A stretch of 64,000 nt of DNA from Pseudomonas bubulae (GCF_900618535.1 NZ_UYJA01000004.1:310001-374000), one strand, 5' to 3'. Shown: positions 1 to 8,405, counted from the stretch's first letter. Numbers and translations: made by a program. Notes: generated by a model not told the origin, from the letters alone.

Positions 1-217
1 ATTCCGACGCGCCGTGTTGAAGTTGCCCCATGTGCTGGAGTGTCATCTGGTGTCGGGGGACTTCGACTATCTGGTGAAGGCGCGGATCAGCGAGATGGCT
101 TCTTACCGCAAGCTGCTGGGTGACATCTTGCTCAAGCTGCCCCACGTGCGTGAGTCCAAAAGCTATATCGTGATGGAAGAAGTCAAAGAGAGCCTGAATC
201 TGCCGATTGCAGATTGA
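1..217 (+). CDS. lrp: Lrp/AsnC-family regulator, C-terminal part (partial at window edge)
   Basis: The frame is open to the window edge (read from base 2) and ends at TGA 215-217, giving about 71 residues. Residues such as HVLECHLVSGDFDYLVKAR match the RAM/AsnC effector-binding domain of Lrp-family regulators, which bind amino acids and switch DNA binding of octamers or dimers. The N-terminal helix-turn-helix is outside the window. In Pseudomonas an Lrp gene sits in front of this polyamine/amino-acid catabolic patch and is divergent from dadA, controlling D-alanine/alanine use; that identity is inferred from gene order, not visible here. A CCCTCTCCC/GGGAGAGGG hairpin follows 47 bases after the stop. 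Confidence 0.85.
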   Translation, partial: FRRAVLKLPHVLECHLVSGDFDYLVKARISEMASYRKLLGDILLKLPHVRESKSYIVMEEVKESLNLPIAD

Positions 218-264
218 CGGCTTTCCCTTAGAGGGGCTGCGCAGACCGGCTTTTGCCTTTAGTC

Positions 265-285
265 CCCTCTCCCTCCGGGAGAGGG
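265..285. repeat. CCCTCTCC-type inverted repeat after lrp
   Basis: Nine-base arms at 265-273 and 277-285 around a three-base loop, followed by a GGTGAGGGGGCTC tail. It lies between the convergent lrp and YkgJ genes. Related copies are at 5573-5593, 33967-33987 and 48964-48986, so it is a dispersed repeat; it may also act as a terminator although no T-run follows. Confidence 0.7.
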
Positions 286-307
286 TCAGGGTGAGGGGGC
301 TCTTGAT

Positions 308-661
308 CTAGACCAGCACCTGCCGCGTACTGGCGATGTATTCATGCACCAGCTTCTCTGCGCTGGGGTGAATCATCTCTACCGGGCGTCGGCCGTTGGG
401 GCACGGCAAGGTGGGGGTAGTGCCAAACAACCGACAGATCAATGGCCGCTCTTCATACACCGTGCAGCCATTGGGCCCCAGATGCACACAGTTCAGCTCA
501 TCTATTGCTGCTTCTTGTTCGGCAGCCGTCTTGCGCGGCAAGCGGGCCATTTCTTCGGATGAAGTGGTCACAGGCCCGCAGCAGTCATGGCAACCCGGCA
601 CGCATTCGAACGAGGGGATTTGCTGCCTGAGAAAGCGGATCTTGTGACTGTTACAGCTCAT
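308..661 (-). CDS. YkgJ-family cysteine-cluster protein
   Basis: A 117-residue protein starting at MSCNSHKIRFL. A longer in-frame start at 784 exists, but it would add 41 residues with no family resemblance, so 661 is preferred. Cysteines are arranged as C-x3-C-x2-CC near the N-terminus (CVPGCHDCC), then C in LNCVHL, GCTVYEERPLICRLFG and TLPCPNG, the pattern of the YkgJ (UPF0153) family, which is predicted to bind zinc or an iron-sulfur centre. No biochemical role is established for the family. It converges on lrp and its 5' end faces the PuuB-like oxidase gene about 150 bases away. Confidence 0.85.
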   Translation of the reverse strand: MSCNSHKIRFLRQQIPSFECVPGCHDCCGPVTTSSEEMARLPRKTAAEQEAAIDELNCVHLGPNGCTVYEERPLICRLFGTTPTLPCPNGRRPVEMIHPSAEKLVHEYIASTRQVLV

Positions 662-808
662 CCAGAACGTACCGATTGAGAAAAGGCCGCAGAGTCTGCC
701 TGAAAACCCCTGCCCTAGACAGGGCCATTCGGCTGTTCTTGCCCCACGGGAATGGCACGGCTTATGCTCCGTCAAATTTTCCAAACATCAATAATCAGGA
801 TTACGCAC

Positions 809-2110
809 ATGAACGCCCCTGTTCAGCGCAGCCAGCACACCGCTTCTTATTACGCCGCCAGCAGCCTGCCACAACCCGATCATCCGGTTTTGCAGGGCGA
901 GCTGGTAGCGGATGTGTGTGTGGTGGGCGGTGGCTTTTCCGGCCTGAATACGGCGCTGGAGCTGGCCGAGCGCGGCATGAGCGTGGTCTTGCTGGAAGCG
1001 CACAAGATCGGTTGGGGCGCCAGCGGGCGCAATGGCGGGCAACTGATTCGCGGGGTCGGCCATGGTGTTGAGCAGTTTGAAGGCGTCATCGGCAAGGACG
1101 GTGTGCGGCAAATGAAGCTGATGGGGCTGGAGGCGGTGGAAATCGTGCGCCAGCGCGTCGAGCGTTTCAATATTGCCTGTGACCTGACCTGGGGCTATTG
1201 CGACCTGGCCAACAAACCCCGTGACCTTGAAGGTTTTGCTGAAGAGGCCCAGGAGCTGCGCGATCTGGGTTATCGCCATGAAACCCGTCTGTTGCAGGCC
1301 AACGAAGTGCACAGCGTGGTGGGTTCGGACCGGTATGTCGGCGGCTTTGTCGATATGGGCTCGGGTCATTTGCACCCGCTGAATCTGGCGCTGGGCGAAG
1401 CAGCGGCCGCTGCGCAACTGGGTGTAAAGCTGTTTGAAAACTCCGCAGTAACCCGCATCGATTATGGCCCTGAAGTACGGGTGCACACGGCCCAGGGCTC
1501 AGTGCGGGCCAAAAGTCTGGTACTGGGCTGCAACGCCTATCTCAAGGACCTCAACCCGCAACTAAGCGGCAAAGTGCTGCCTGCGGGCAGCTACATCATT
1601 GCCACCGAGCCGTTGAGCGAAGCCCGGGCTCACGCCTTGCTGCCACAGAACATGGCCGTGTGCGACCAGCGCGTGGCGCTGGACTACTACCGTCTTTCGG
1701 CAGATCGGCGTCTGTTATTCGGTGGGGCCTGTCATTATTCTGGGCGGGATCCGCAGGATATTGCCGCGTACATGCGTCCTAAAATGCTCGAGGTGTTCCC
1801 GCATCTTAAAGACGTGAAAATCGACTACCAGTGGGGCGGCATGATCGGCATTGGTGCCAACCGCCTGCCGCAGATCGGCCGCCTGCAAGAGCATCCCAAT
1901 GTGTATTACGCCCAGGCGTATTCAGGGCACGGGGTTAACGCAACCCACCTGGCGGGCAAGTTGCTGGCCGAAGCTATCAGTGGCCAGCACAGTGACGGTT
2001 TTGATCTGTTTGCCAAGGTCCCGCATATCACCTTCCCGGGTGGCAAATACCTGCGTTCGCCATTGCTGGCGCTGGGGATGCTATGGCACCGGTTAAAAGA
2101 GCTGCGCTGA
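809..2110 (+). CDS. puuB: FAD-dependent amine oxidase, PuuB/PauB type (gamma-glutamylputrescine oxidoreductase family)
   Basis: A 433-residue flavoprotein of the DAO family. The dinucleotide-binding motif VVGGGFSGLNTALELAERG lies about 30-50 residues in, followed by the family signature WGASGRNGGQL; the C-terminal part has QIGRLQEHPNVYYAQAYSG and GHGVNATHLAG, typical of PuuB. Start 809 is chosen because AGGA lies eight bases upstream and MNAPVQRSQHTASYYAAS matches family N-termini; an in-frame start at 752 has no ribosome site. These enzymes oxidise gamma-glutamyl-polyamines, releasing H2O2 and an aldehyde that a KauB/PuuC dehydrogenase such as the one at 5857-7350 would oxidise. In P. aeruginosa a paralogue (pauB4) occupies this place downstream of lrp. 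The exact substrate cannot be fixed from sequence. Confidence 0.88.
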   Translation: MNAPVQRSQHTASYYAASSLPQPDHPVLQGELVADVCVVGGGFSGLNTALELAERGMSVVLLEAHKIGWGASGRNGGQLIRGVGHGVEQFEGVIGKDGVRQMKLMGLEAVEIVRQRVERFNIACDLTWGYCDLANKPRDLEGFAEEAQELRDLGYRHETRLLQANEVHSVVGSDRYVGGFVDMGSGHLHPLNLALGEAAAAAQLGVKLFENSAVTRIDYGPEVRVHTAQGSVRAKSLVLGCNAYLKDLNPQLSGKVLPAGSYIIATEPLSEARAHALLPQNMAVCDQRVALDYYRLSADRRLLFGGACHYSGRDPQDIAAYMRPKMLEVFPHLKDVKIDYQWGGMIGIGANRLPQIGRLQEHPNVYYAQAYSGHGVNATHLAGKLLAEAISGQHSDGFDLFAKVPHITFPGGKYLRSPLLALGMLWHRLKELR

Positions 2111-2112
2111 TT

Positions 2113-2140
2113 CAAACCTGTAGCCGCTGCCGCAGGTTTG
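2113..2140. terminator. hairpin between convergent genes, REP-like GTAGCCGCTGCCG element
   Basis: Eight-base arms CAAACCTG (2113-2120) and CAGGTTTG (2133-2140) with the loop TAGCCGCTGCCG. It sits exactly in the gap between the convergent oxidase and DUF1127 genes. The loop sequence recurs at about 9161-9185, so it belongs to a second dispersed repeat type; terminator function is inferred. Confidence 0.5.
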
Positions 2141-2141
2141 G

Positions 2142-2375
2142 TTACGAACGCCAAAATGGCTTGCAGCCTTCCTGCCGGGCCATTTCGCGGGTCAACCCCA
2201 CATCGCGCAGCTGCTGTTCGTCCAGGTTCAGCAGCATCCGGCGGCTGCGAGCACGGTGGCAGAACAGCCCCCACACCCCAAGACCGGCCGGGGTGCTGGT
2301 GACTTGACGGGCTTCATGCTCAGCCAGTAATTGTTGGCTGTGCAGCGTCAGGCGCACATCGCTCAAACCATTCAT
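2142..2375 (-). CDS. small DUF1127 (YjiS-like) protein
   Basis: A 77-residue protein starting MNGLSDVRLTL; upstream CTGTCTGATG-facing AGGAGCTG gives a good ribosome site (AAAGGAGCTGTCTG before ATG). The C-terminal RSRRMLLNLDEQQLRDVGLTREMARQE is the arginine-rich DUF1127 helix found in many proteobacterial small proteins (the residues shown are the core of the motif). In Agrobacterium and Rhodobacter such proteins bind RNA or influence phosphate and C1 metabolism; no role is known here. It is divergent from the MocR-type regulator. The track-length alternative start at 2414 is less likely. Confidence 0.8.
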   Translation of the reverse strand: MNGLSDVRLTLHSQQLLAEHEARQVTSTPAGLGVWGLFCHRARSRRMLLNLDEQQLRDVGLTREMARQEGCKPFWRS

Positions 2376-2467
2376 CAGACAGCTCCTTTTGACTCGATTG
2401 CCATGAGTCAGCATGATGGCCGTGCGCTGGAAACCATGACAGATTCAGCAAAGTCTTTTTAAATACA

Positions 2468-2518
2468 TACAGATCTGCCATTTCAGGCGCTGAATCCTTG
2501 GTTTACGCCCCATCTGTA
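2468..2518. promoter_or_regulatory. possible operator: inverted TACAGAT...ATCTGTA pair ahead of the MocR gene
   Basis: TACAGAT at 2468-2474 and its exact inverse ATCTGTA at 2512-2518 lie between the divergent DUF1127 and MocR genes, 27 bases before the MocR start. MocR regulators commonly bind repeats in their own upstream region, so autoregulation is plausible but inferred; the 37-base spacing is long. Confidence 0.3.
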
Positions 2519-2544
2519 CTGGTCCACCCTTCGGGAGTTCTGCC

Positions 2545-3966
2545 ATGACCCTTTATGTCAACCTCGCCGACCTGCTCGGTACGCGCATCGAGCAGGGCTT
2601 TTATCGCCCTGGCGACCGTTTGCCGTCGGTGCGGGCGCTAAGCGCCGAGCATGGTGTGAGCCTGAGTACGGTGCAGCAGGCGTATCGCTTGCTGGAGGAC
2701 AATGGCCTGGCGTCGCCGCGGCCCAAGTCCGGGTACTTCGTGCCGATGGAGCGTGAGCTGCCCGCCCTGCCGGGCATGGGTAAACCTGCCCAGCGACCCG
2801 TGGAAATTTCACAGTGGGAGCAAGTGCTGGAACTGGTTCGCTCAGTGCCGCAAAAGGACGTGATCCAGTTGGGGCGCGGCATGCCGGACGTCACCACGCC
2901 AACCATCAAGCCGCTGTTGCGCAGCCTGGCGCAAATCAGCCGGCGCCTGGACTTGCCCGGTCTGTATTACGACAACGTCTACGGGGTACTCGGCCTGCGC
3001 GAGCAGGTGGCGCGGTTGTTGCTCGATTCAGGCTGCCAGTTGGGCGCAGAAGATCTGGTAATCACCACGGGCTGCCATGAGGCCTTGTCGTGCAGTATTC
3101 GAGCCGTGTGCGAACCGGGGGATATCGTCGCGGTCGACTCGCCAAGCTTTCATGGCGCCATGCAAACCCTCAAGGGCCTGGGGATGAAGGCCCTGGAGAT
3201 CCCTACCGATCCGCTGACCGGCATCAGCCTCGAAGCCCTGGAACTGGCCCTGGAACAGTGGCCGATCAAGGCTATCCAGCTCACCCCCAGTTGCAACAAC
3301 CCACTGGGCTACATCATGCCCGAAGCCCGCAAGCGGGCGCTGGTGACCCTGGCCCAACGTTTTGATGTGGCGATCATTGAAGACGATGTGTACGGCGAAC
3401 TGGCCTACACCTACCCTCGCCCGCGAACCATCAAGTCCTTCGACGATGACGGTCGTGTCCTGCTGTGCAGTTCATTCTCCAAAACCCTGGCCCCCGGCTT
3501 GCGCGTTGGCTGGGTGGCGCCGGGGCGTTATCTGGAGCGGGTGCTGCACATGAAATACATCAGCACCGGCTCTTGCGCACCGCAGCCGCAACTGGCGGTT
3601 GCCGACTTCCTGAAAAACGGTCATTTCGAGCCGCACCTGCGCAAAATGCGCAGCCAATACCAGCGCAATCGCGACCTGATGCTGGGCTGGATCAGCCGCT
3701 ACTTTCCGCCCGGCACCCGTGCCAGCAGGCCCCAGGGCAGCTTTATGCTGTGGCTTGAGCTGCCTGACGGCTTCGACAGCCTGCGCCTCAACCGCATGTT
3801 GCTGGACCAGGGCGTGCAGATCGCGGTGGGCAGTATTTTTTCGGCTTCGGGCAAGTACCGTAATTGCTTGCGCATGAACTACGCTGCAAAGCCTACGCCG
3901 CAGATCGAAGAAGCGGTGCGCAAAGTGGGTATGGCAGCCAGTAAACTGCTGGCAGATACCGTTTAA
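2545..3966 (+). CDS. MocR-type transcriptional regulator (GntR helix-turn-helix fused to PLP aminotransferase fold)
   Basis: A 473-residue protein with an N-terminal winged helix (residues 1-70; RPGDRLPSVRALSAEHGVS and TVQQAYRLLEDNGL) and a C-terminal fold-type-I aminotransferase domain from about 90 onward. SSFSKTLAPGLRVGW contains the expected PLP lysine, and PSCNNPLGY is the substrate/cofactor asparagine motif. MocR proteins use PLP as a sensor of amino acids, vitamin B6 or GABA-like compounds. An AG-rich region GGGAGTTCTGCC precedes the ATG. The next gene starts six bases after the stop, so the two are probably co-transcribed. Its target may be the amine catabolic genes on either side, which is inference from position. 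Confidence 0.92.
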   Translation: MTLYVNLADLLGTRIEQGFYRPGDRLPSVRALSAEHGVSLSTVQQAYRLLEDNGLASPRPKSGYFVPMERELPALPGMGKPAQRPVEISQWEQVLELVRSVPQKDVIQLGRGMPDVTTPTIKPLLRSLAQISRRLDLPGLYYDNVYGVLGLREQVARLLLDSGCQLGAEDLVITTGCHEALSCSIRAVCEPGDIVAVDSPSFHGAMQTLKGLGMKALEIPTDPLTGISLEALELALEQWPIKAIQLTPSCNNPLGYIMPEARKRALVTLAQRFDVAIIEDDVYGELAYTYPRPRTIKSFDDDGRVLLCSSFSKTLAPGLRVGWVAPGRYLERVLHMKYISTGSCAPQPQLAVADFLKNGHFEPHLRKMRSQYQRNRDLMLGWISRYFPPGTRASRPQGSFMLWLELPDGFDSLRLNRMLLDQGVQIAVGSIFSASGKYRNCLRMNYAAKPTPQIEEAVRKVGMAASKLLADTV

Positions 3967-3971
3967 CTCCA

Positions 3972-5549
3972 GTGACGTCTGGCCCGAGGCTTTACCCGTT
4001 GAAATCACTTTGCGCATTGTTTTTAGTCGTCTTGCTGGGAGGCTGTGCCACGTTGGACGTACCCCGTGAACCCACCCAGGCGTTACCCGCCGCAGACTCG
4101 GCCTTTGGCCGCTCGATCCAGGCCCAGGCCGCGCCGTATCAAGGTCGCTCGGGGTTCAGGCTGCTGCCCAACAGCGGCGAAGCCTTCAGGGCCCGGGCCG
4201 AGTTGATTCGCAACGCGCAAACCAGCCTCGACCTGCAGTACTACATCGTCCACGACGGCTTGAGTACGCGCATGCTGATTGACGAATTGCTCAAGGCCGC
4301 AGATCGCGGCGTGCGTGTGCGCATCCTGCTCGATGACACCGCCAGTGATGGCCTGGACGATATCCTGGCCACCCTCGCCGCTCATCCCAATATCCAGATT
4401 CGCCTGTTCAACCCCCTGCAACTGGGCCGTGGAACGGGTGTAACCCGGGCGATGGGAAGGCTGTTCAACCTCTCGCGCCAGCACCGGCGCATGCACAACA
4501 AACTCTGGCTGGCCGATAACAGTGCGGCGATCGTGGGCGGGCGCAATCTGGGCGATGAGTACTTCGATGCCAAGCCGGAGCTGAATTTTACCGATATCGA
4601 CCTGCTTGGCGTAGGCCCGGTGGCCGAGCAGTTGGGGCACAGCTTCGATCAGTACTGGAACAGTGCCCTGAGCCAGCCGATTGGTGATTTTGTCTCCTCG
4701 CAACTCTCTGAGCAGGAGCTGGGCAAGGCGCGCAAACAACTGGAGACCTCGCTCAAGCGTGCGCAGCAACGCAACCCGGCGCTCTATCAGGAGCTGGCCT
4801 CATACGAAACCCGCCCGCAGCTCGACGTGTGGCGCAAGGAGCTGATCTGGGCCTGGAATCAGGCGCTGTGGGATGCCCCGAGCAAGGTGCTGGCCCGGGA
4901 TGAGCCTGACCCGCATCTACTGCTGACCACACAACTGGCGCCGGAGCTGGTAGGCGTTAATCAGGAGCTGATTCTGGTTTCAGCCTACTTTGTGCCGGGT
5001 GAAACCGGGCTGGTGTACCTCACGGGCCGCGCCGATGCCGGGGTCGATGTACGTTTATTGACCAACTCCCTGGAGGCTACTGACGTGCCCGTGGTGCATG
5101 GCGGTTATGCACCCTATCGCAAGGCGCTGCTGGAGCATGGGGTCAAACTCTTCGAATTGCGCCGCCAGCCGGGCAGCAGCGGTGGCAGTGGGCCGCACTG
5201 GTTCAAGCCCGGGATGAGTTCGGATTCGAGCCTGCACAGCAAGGCGATGATCTTTGATCGGCAAAAATCCTTTATCGGTTCATTCAATTTCGATCCGCGT
5301 TCAGGCTTGTGGAACACCGAAGTCGGCGTGCTGGTGGACAGCCCCGAGCTGGCCGCCGAGGCCCGCAAACTGGCGTTGCAGGGCATGGCCCCGGCCTTGA
5401 GTTATGAGCCGAAACTGGAGCAGGGCAAGATGGTCTGGGTGACCGAAGACAATGGCCAGTTGCACACTTTGCATCATGAACCGGGCAACTGGTGGCGCCG
5501 GCTCAATGCCTGGTTCAGCAAAAGTGTGGGGCTGGAAAAAATGCTCTGA
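3972..5549 (+). CDS. phospholipase D-family lipoprotein, ClsC/YmdC-like
   Basis: A 525-residue protein with a GTG start six bases after the preceding stop. Residues 1-26 form a lipoprotein signal ending in LLGGC, so it should be anchored in the envelope. Two HKD motifs are present: HNKLWLADNSAAIVGGRN in the first half and HSKAMIFDRQKSFIGSFNFD in the second, the paired active site of phospholipase D/cardiolipin synthases. RVRILLDDTASDGLDD and QLDVWRKELIWAWNQALW fit the ClsC/YmdC subgroup. ClsC makes cardiolipin from phosphatidylglycerol and phosphatidylethanolamine with its partner YmdB; no partner is seen here. The real substrate is not decidable from sequence. Confidence 0.88.
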   Translation: MTSGPRLYPLKSLCALFLVVLLGGCATLDVPREPTQALPAADSAFGRSIQAQAAPYQGRSGFRLLPNSGEAFRARAELIRNAQTSLDLQYYIVHDGLSTRMLIDELLKAADRGVRVRILLDDTASDGLDDILATLAAHPNIQIRLFNPLQLGRGTGVTRAMGRLFNLSRQHRRMHNKLWLADNSAAIVGGRNLGDEYFDAKPELNFTDIDLLGVGPVAEQLGHSFDQYWNSALSQPIGDFVSSQLSEQELGKARKQLETSLKRAQQRNPALYQELASYETRPQLDVWRKELIWAWNQALWDAPSKVLARDEPDPHLLLTTQLAPELVGVNQELILVSAYFVPGETGLVYLTGRADAGVDVRLLTNSLEATDVPVVHGGYAPYRKALLEHGVKLFELRRQPGSSGGSGPHWFKPGMSSDSSLHSKAMIFDRQKSFIGSFNFDPRSGLWNTEVGVLVDSPELAAEARKLALQGMAPALSYEPKLEQGKMVWVTEDNGQLHTLHHEPGNWWRRLNAWFSKSVGLEKML

Positions 5550-5572
5550 TTGGCGGCTGCCCTCTCCCCAAC

Positions 5573-5593
5573 CCTCTCCCGGAGGGAGAGGGA
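5573..5593. repeat. CCCTCTCCC/GGGAGAGGG inverted repeat
   Basis: Perfect nine-base arms (5573-5581 and 5585-5593) around GGA, 24 bases after the PLD stop. It is the same element type as at 265-285, 33967-33987 and 48964-48986 and probably serves as a transcript 3' end here. Confidence 0.7.
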
Positions 5594-5752
5594 GCTGATT
5601 GGGGGATATTTTAGAGTTTCGGCAACCTGACAGTTTTAAGTTGAATCCAGCATCAACTCGGTCAGTACCCTCCCCCTGCGGGTGAGGGCGCTGATCGACG
5701 GCGATTCTATAGACGCATGTCTGCGTTCCCATTATGTGGTGTAAAAACCATT

Positions 5753-5837
5753 GTGGGAGCGGGCTTGCTCGCGATGAAGGCACCGCGGTCTGTCAATCAG
5801 ACCCGGTGCTGTCATCGCGGGCAAGCCCGCTCCCACA
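5753..5837. repeat. REP doublet (REPIN)
   Basis: GTGGGAGCGGGCTTGCTCGCGATG is followed about 30 bases later by its inverse CATCGCGGGCAAGCCCGCTCCCAC, the inverted doublet typical of Pseudomonas REPINs. These are short non-autonomous elements mobilised in trans by RAYT transposases. It lies between convergent genes, the usual place. Confidence 0.88.
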
Positions 5838-5856
5838 GGGTGTTGCGTTTAGAGGA

Positions 5857-7350
5857 TTACAGCTTGATCCAGGTGGACTTCAGCTCGGTGTATTTATCAA
5901 ACGCGTGCAGAGACTTGTCACGGCCGTTGCCCGACTGCTTGAAGCCACCAAACGGCGCGGTCATGTCGCCGCCATCGTATTGGTTGACCCATACGCTACC
6001 GGCGCGCAGGGCCTTGGCGGTCAGGTGAGCCTTGGAGATATCGGCCGTCCAGACGGCCGCCGCCAGGCCGTATGGCGTGTCGTTGGCAATCTTGATGGCC
6101 TCTTCGGCACTGTCGAAGGTGATAACCGACAATACCGGGCCGAAGATTTCTTCCTGGGCGATTTTCATCGCATTGCTGACGCCGTCGAAAATGGTCGGTT
6201 CAACGTAGGTGCCGCCGGTTTCTTGCAGAATTTGATTACCGCCTGCTACCAGTTTTGCGCCTTCGCTATGGCCGGACTTGATGTACGACAGCACGGTGTT
6301 CATTTGCTGGGTATCCACCAGCGCGCCCACGGTGGTTTCCGGGTCCAGCGGGTTGCCGGGCTTCCAGCCCTTGAGGGCGTCGATCACCAGCGGCAGGAAC
6401 TTGTCCTTGATCGAGCGCTCCACCAGCAGGCGCGAACCCGCGGTGCAAACTTCACCCTGGTTAAAGGCAATGGCGCTGGCAGCGGCTTCGGCAGCCGCTT
6501 GCAGATCCGGCGCATCAGCGAAAACGATGTTCGGGCTCTTGCCACCGGCTTCAAGCCAGATGCGCTTCATGTTGGACTCGCCAGCGTAGATCATCAGCTG
6601 CTTGGCGATTTTGGTCGAACCGGTAAACACCAGCGTATCGACGTCCATATGCAGGGCCAGCGCCTTGCCGACCGTGTGGCCGTAGCCTGGCAGCACGTTG
6701 AAGACGCCCGCTGGAATGCCGGCTTCAACGGCCAGCGCAGCGATACGGATAGCCGTCAGAGGGGACTTTTCGGACGGCTTGAGGATGACCGAGTTACCGG
6801 TCGACAGGGCTGGGCCCAGTTTCCAGCATGCCATCATCAGCGGGAAGTTCCACGGCACAATGGCAGCGACAACGCCCACCGGCTCGCGGGTTACCAAGCC
6901 CAGTTGGTCGTGCGGGGTGGCGGCGACTTCGTCGTAGATCTTGTCGATGGCCTCGCCGCTCCAGCTCAGCGCGCCGGCAGCACCGGGCACATCGATGTGC
7001 AGGGAGTCACTGATCGGCTTGCCCATGTCCAGGGTTTCAAGCAGGGCCAGTTCTTCGGCGTTTTGCTTGAGCAGGCCGGCAAAGCGGATCATTGCGGCTT
7101 TGCGCTTGGCCGGAGCCAGGCGGGACCAGACGCCGGACTCGAACGTCTTGCGGGCCACTTCCACGCCGCGCTGGGCGTCAGCGCTGTCGCAGCTGGCAAC
7201 CTTACCCAGCAAACGGCCATCGACCGGGCTCAGACACTCGAACGTTTCATTGGAGACCGCATCGGTGTATTCACCGTTGATGAAGGCGCGACCTTCGATT
7301 TTCAGCTGTTGGGCCCGCTGTTCCCAGTCAGCACGCGTCAGGGTGGTCAT
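5857..7350 (-). CDS. kauB: NAD(P)-dependent aldehyde dehydrogenase, KauB/PuuC type
   Basis: A 497-residue aldehyde dehydrogenase starting MTTLTRADWEQRAQ with GAGGACACTCGA upstream; a longer start at 7386 lacks support. The catalytic cysteine is in NQGEVCTAGSR, the general-base glutamate in IWLEAGGKSPN, and the cofactor-binding WNFPLMMACWK and GSTKIAKQ motifs are present. KauB in P. aeruginosa oxidises 4-guanidinobutyraldehyde and gamma-aminobutyraldehyde-type products of arginine and polyamine breakdown, and E. coli PuuC acts on gamma-glutamyl-aminobutyraldehyde. That fits the PuuB-like oxidase 4 kb away. The gabT-like transaminase that follows in P. aeruginosa is replaced here by a cupin gene on the opposite strand. 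Confidence 0.93.
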   Translation of the reverse strand: MTTLTRADWEQRAQQLKIEGRAFINGEYTDAVSNETFECLSPVDGRLLGKVASCDSADAQRGVEVARKTFESGVWSRLAPAKRKAAMIRFAGLLKQNAEELALLETLDMGKPISDSLHIDVPGAAGALSWSGEAIDKIYDEVAATPHDQLGLVTREPVGVVAAIVPWNFPLMMACWKLGPALSTGNSVILKPSEKSPLTAIRIAALAVEAGIPAGVFNVLPGYGHTVGKALALHMDVDTLVFTGSTKIAKQLMIYAGESNMKRIWLEAGGKSPNIVFADAPDLQAAAEAAASAIAFNQGEVCTAGSRLLVERSIKDKFLPLVIDALKGWKPGNPLDPETTVGALVDTQQMNTVLSYIKSGHSEGAKLVAGGNQILQETGGTYVEPTIFDGVSNAMKIAQEEIFGPVLSVITFDSAEEAIKIANDTPYGLAAAVWTADISKAHLTAKALRAGSVWVNQYDGGDMTAPFGGFKQSGNGRDKSLHAFDKYTELKSTWIKL

Positions 7351-7519
7351 TCGAGTGTCCTCCTCTTGTTGAAATGGAAGCGCCACCCTAAACCAGTGGC
7401 CCTGGAACTTTCAATATATTTGACACAGGTGGCGTAAACACCATGGCTTGTTCGTTTTAATAAACATAGACTTTAATTTTGCTGACCACACATGCCGCAA
7501 TTTCGGGGGGATAACAAAG

Positions 7520-7882
7520 ATGAGCATCGCAAGCGTAGTCGACTTCAGCACTGCCAATACCCAGGCTGAACGTTTTAGCCCGGCCCCGGAAAAGGTGCTT
7601 AAAGGCAACCCTGAGCAAGTTATCCACAACCACTACGACAGCCCCTGTGGGCAAATGAACGCCGGGGTGTGGGAAGGAGCTGTGGGCCAGTGGACCGTCA
7701 ATTACACCGAGCACGAATACTGCGAGATCGTGCAGGGCGTTTCCGTTTTGCGTGACCATGAAGGTAACGCCAAGACCCTGCGCGCCGGCGATCGCTTTGT
7801 CATCCCCGCGGGATTCAAAGGGACATGGGAAGTGCTGGAGCCCTGTCGGAAAATTTACGTAGTCTTTGAGAGCAAGGCCTGA
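7520..7882 (+). CDS. small cupin-domain protein (DUF861/EutQ-like)
   Basis: A 120-residue protein starting MSIASVVDFSTANTQ; the GGGGGGATAAC upstream provides a purine-rich ribosome site and an in-frame start at 7448 adds an unlikely tail. The core ...GQWTVNYTEHEYCEIVQG, DHEGNAKTLRAGDRFVIPAGFKGTWEV is a single cupin barrel of the DUF861 family, related to (S)-ureidoglycine aminohydrolase and EutQ C-terminal domains. It is divergent from kauB and shares the 169-base intergenic region. Homologues are commonly found beside polyamine or aldehyde catabolic genes; the reaction, if any, is unknown. A strong terminator follows. Confidence 0.85.
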   Translation: MSIASVVDFSTANTQAERFSPAPEKVLKGNPEQVIHNHYDSPCGQMNAGVWEGAVGQWTVNYTEHEYCEIVQGVSVLRDHEGNAKTLRAGDRFVIPAGFKGTWEVLEPCRKIYVVFESKA

Positions 7883-7906
7883 GACAGCTGATCCAGAGCC
7901 TTCAAC

Positions 7907-7940
7907 AAGCCCTGCCACGCTTTGATGGCGGGGCTTTTTT
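7907..7940 (+). terminator. intrinsic terminator after the cupin gene
   Basis: Eleven-base arms (7907-7917 and 7926-7936, one G-T pair) followed by a run of six T, 25 bases after the cupin stop. Confidence 0.9.
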
Positions 7941-8093
7941 ATGCCTGCCCTCCAGGGCTACAGGCTACAAATTCAGAAATACGTCGCCAGCGCCCTTCGC
8001 GTCAATGTGAGCCAGTCTTGAGAGAACGCCGGGCACTTAAGGAATGAGCAGGCCCGCAGCGTTATTTCATTTATCTGAAAACAGGGAAGACCC

Positions 8094-8387
8094 ATGTCCA
8101 GTCTGAATACTTTGAAACGCCTGTTGTTGACCACCAGCGTCCTGCTGGGGTTTTGCTCCATGCCCGCGATGGCTGAGGAGGACGGCAAGTGCAAAACGGT
8201 TGCGATCAATTTTCTGGTTGCGCCTGAGGCGACGCCTGCTTTGCTGGAGATGCTGCGCCGGGAGTCCGGGGCAACCGAGTTGCGTGTCGAGAGGCCGGGC
8301 ATAGGCTACACCCGAGAGCACAACGCAGACCGCCTTCGCGTGGTCGTCGACGAAAACAACCTTATGCAGAGCTATATGTGCGGCTAA
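8094..8387 (+). CDS. secreted I78-family peptidase inhibitor-like protein
   Basis: A 97-residue protein. Residues 1-27 are a Sec signal peptide (RLLLTTSVLLGF, cleavage after AMA). The mature part contains RVERPGIGYTREHNADRLR and VVVDENNLM, matching the conserved block of potato-inhibitor-like I78 proteins, in which a loop around this sequence inhibits serine proteases. Two cysteines (C33 and C96) bracket the mature domain and could form a disulfide. GGGAAGACCC precedes the ATG. It stands alone between terminators at 7907-7940 and 8406-8439. Role is probably periplasmic protease control, inferred from the family. Confidence 0.82.
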   Translation: MSSLNTLKRLLLTTSVLLGFCSMPAMAEEDGKCKTVAINFLVAPEATPALLEMLRRESGATELRVERPGIGYTREHNADRLRVVVDENNLMQSYMCG

Positions 8388-8405
8388 GGCTGACAAACGC
8401 GCACA

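Larger units (their letters stand above)
5550..5856. other. gene-free stretch with repeats between the PLD and aldehyde dehydrogenase genes
   Basis: The 307 bases between two convergent genes hold a CCCTCTCCC/GGGAGAGGG hairpin (5573-5593), a weaker CCCTCCCCC...GGGTGAGGG copy (about 5668-5687) and a REP doublet (5753-5837). I see no supportable gene. Open frames crossing it on the plus strand are antisense to the dehydrogenase. Confidence 0.75.

Noticed and set aside
5734..7437. A 567-codon plus-strand frame
   Set aside because: Antisense shadow of the aldehyde dehydrogenase; it also runs through a REP doublet.
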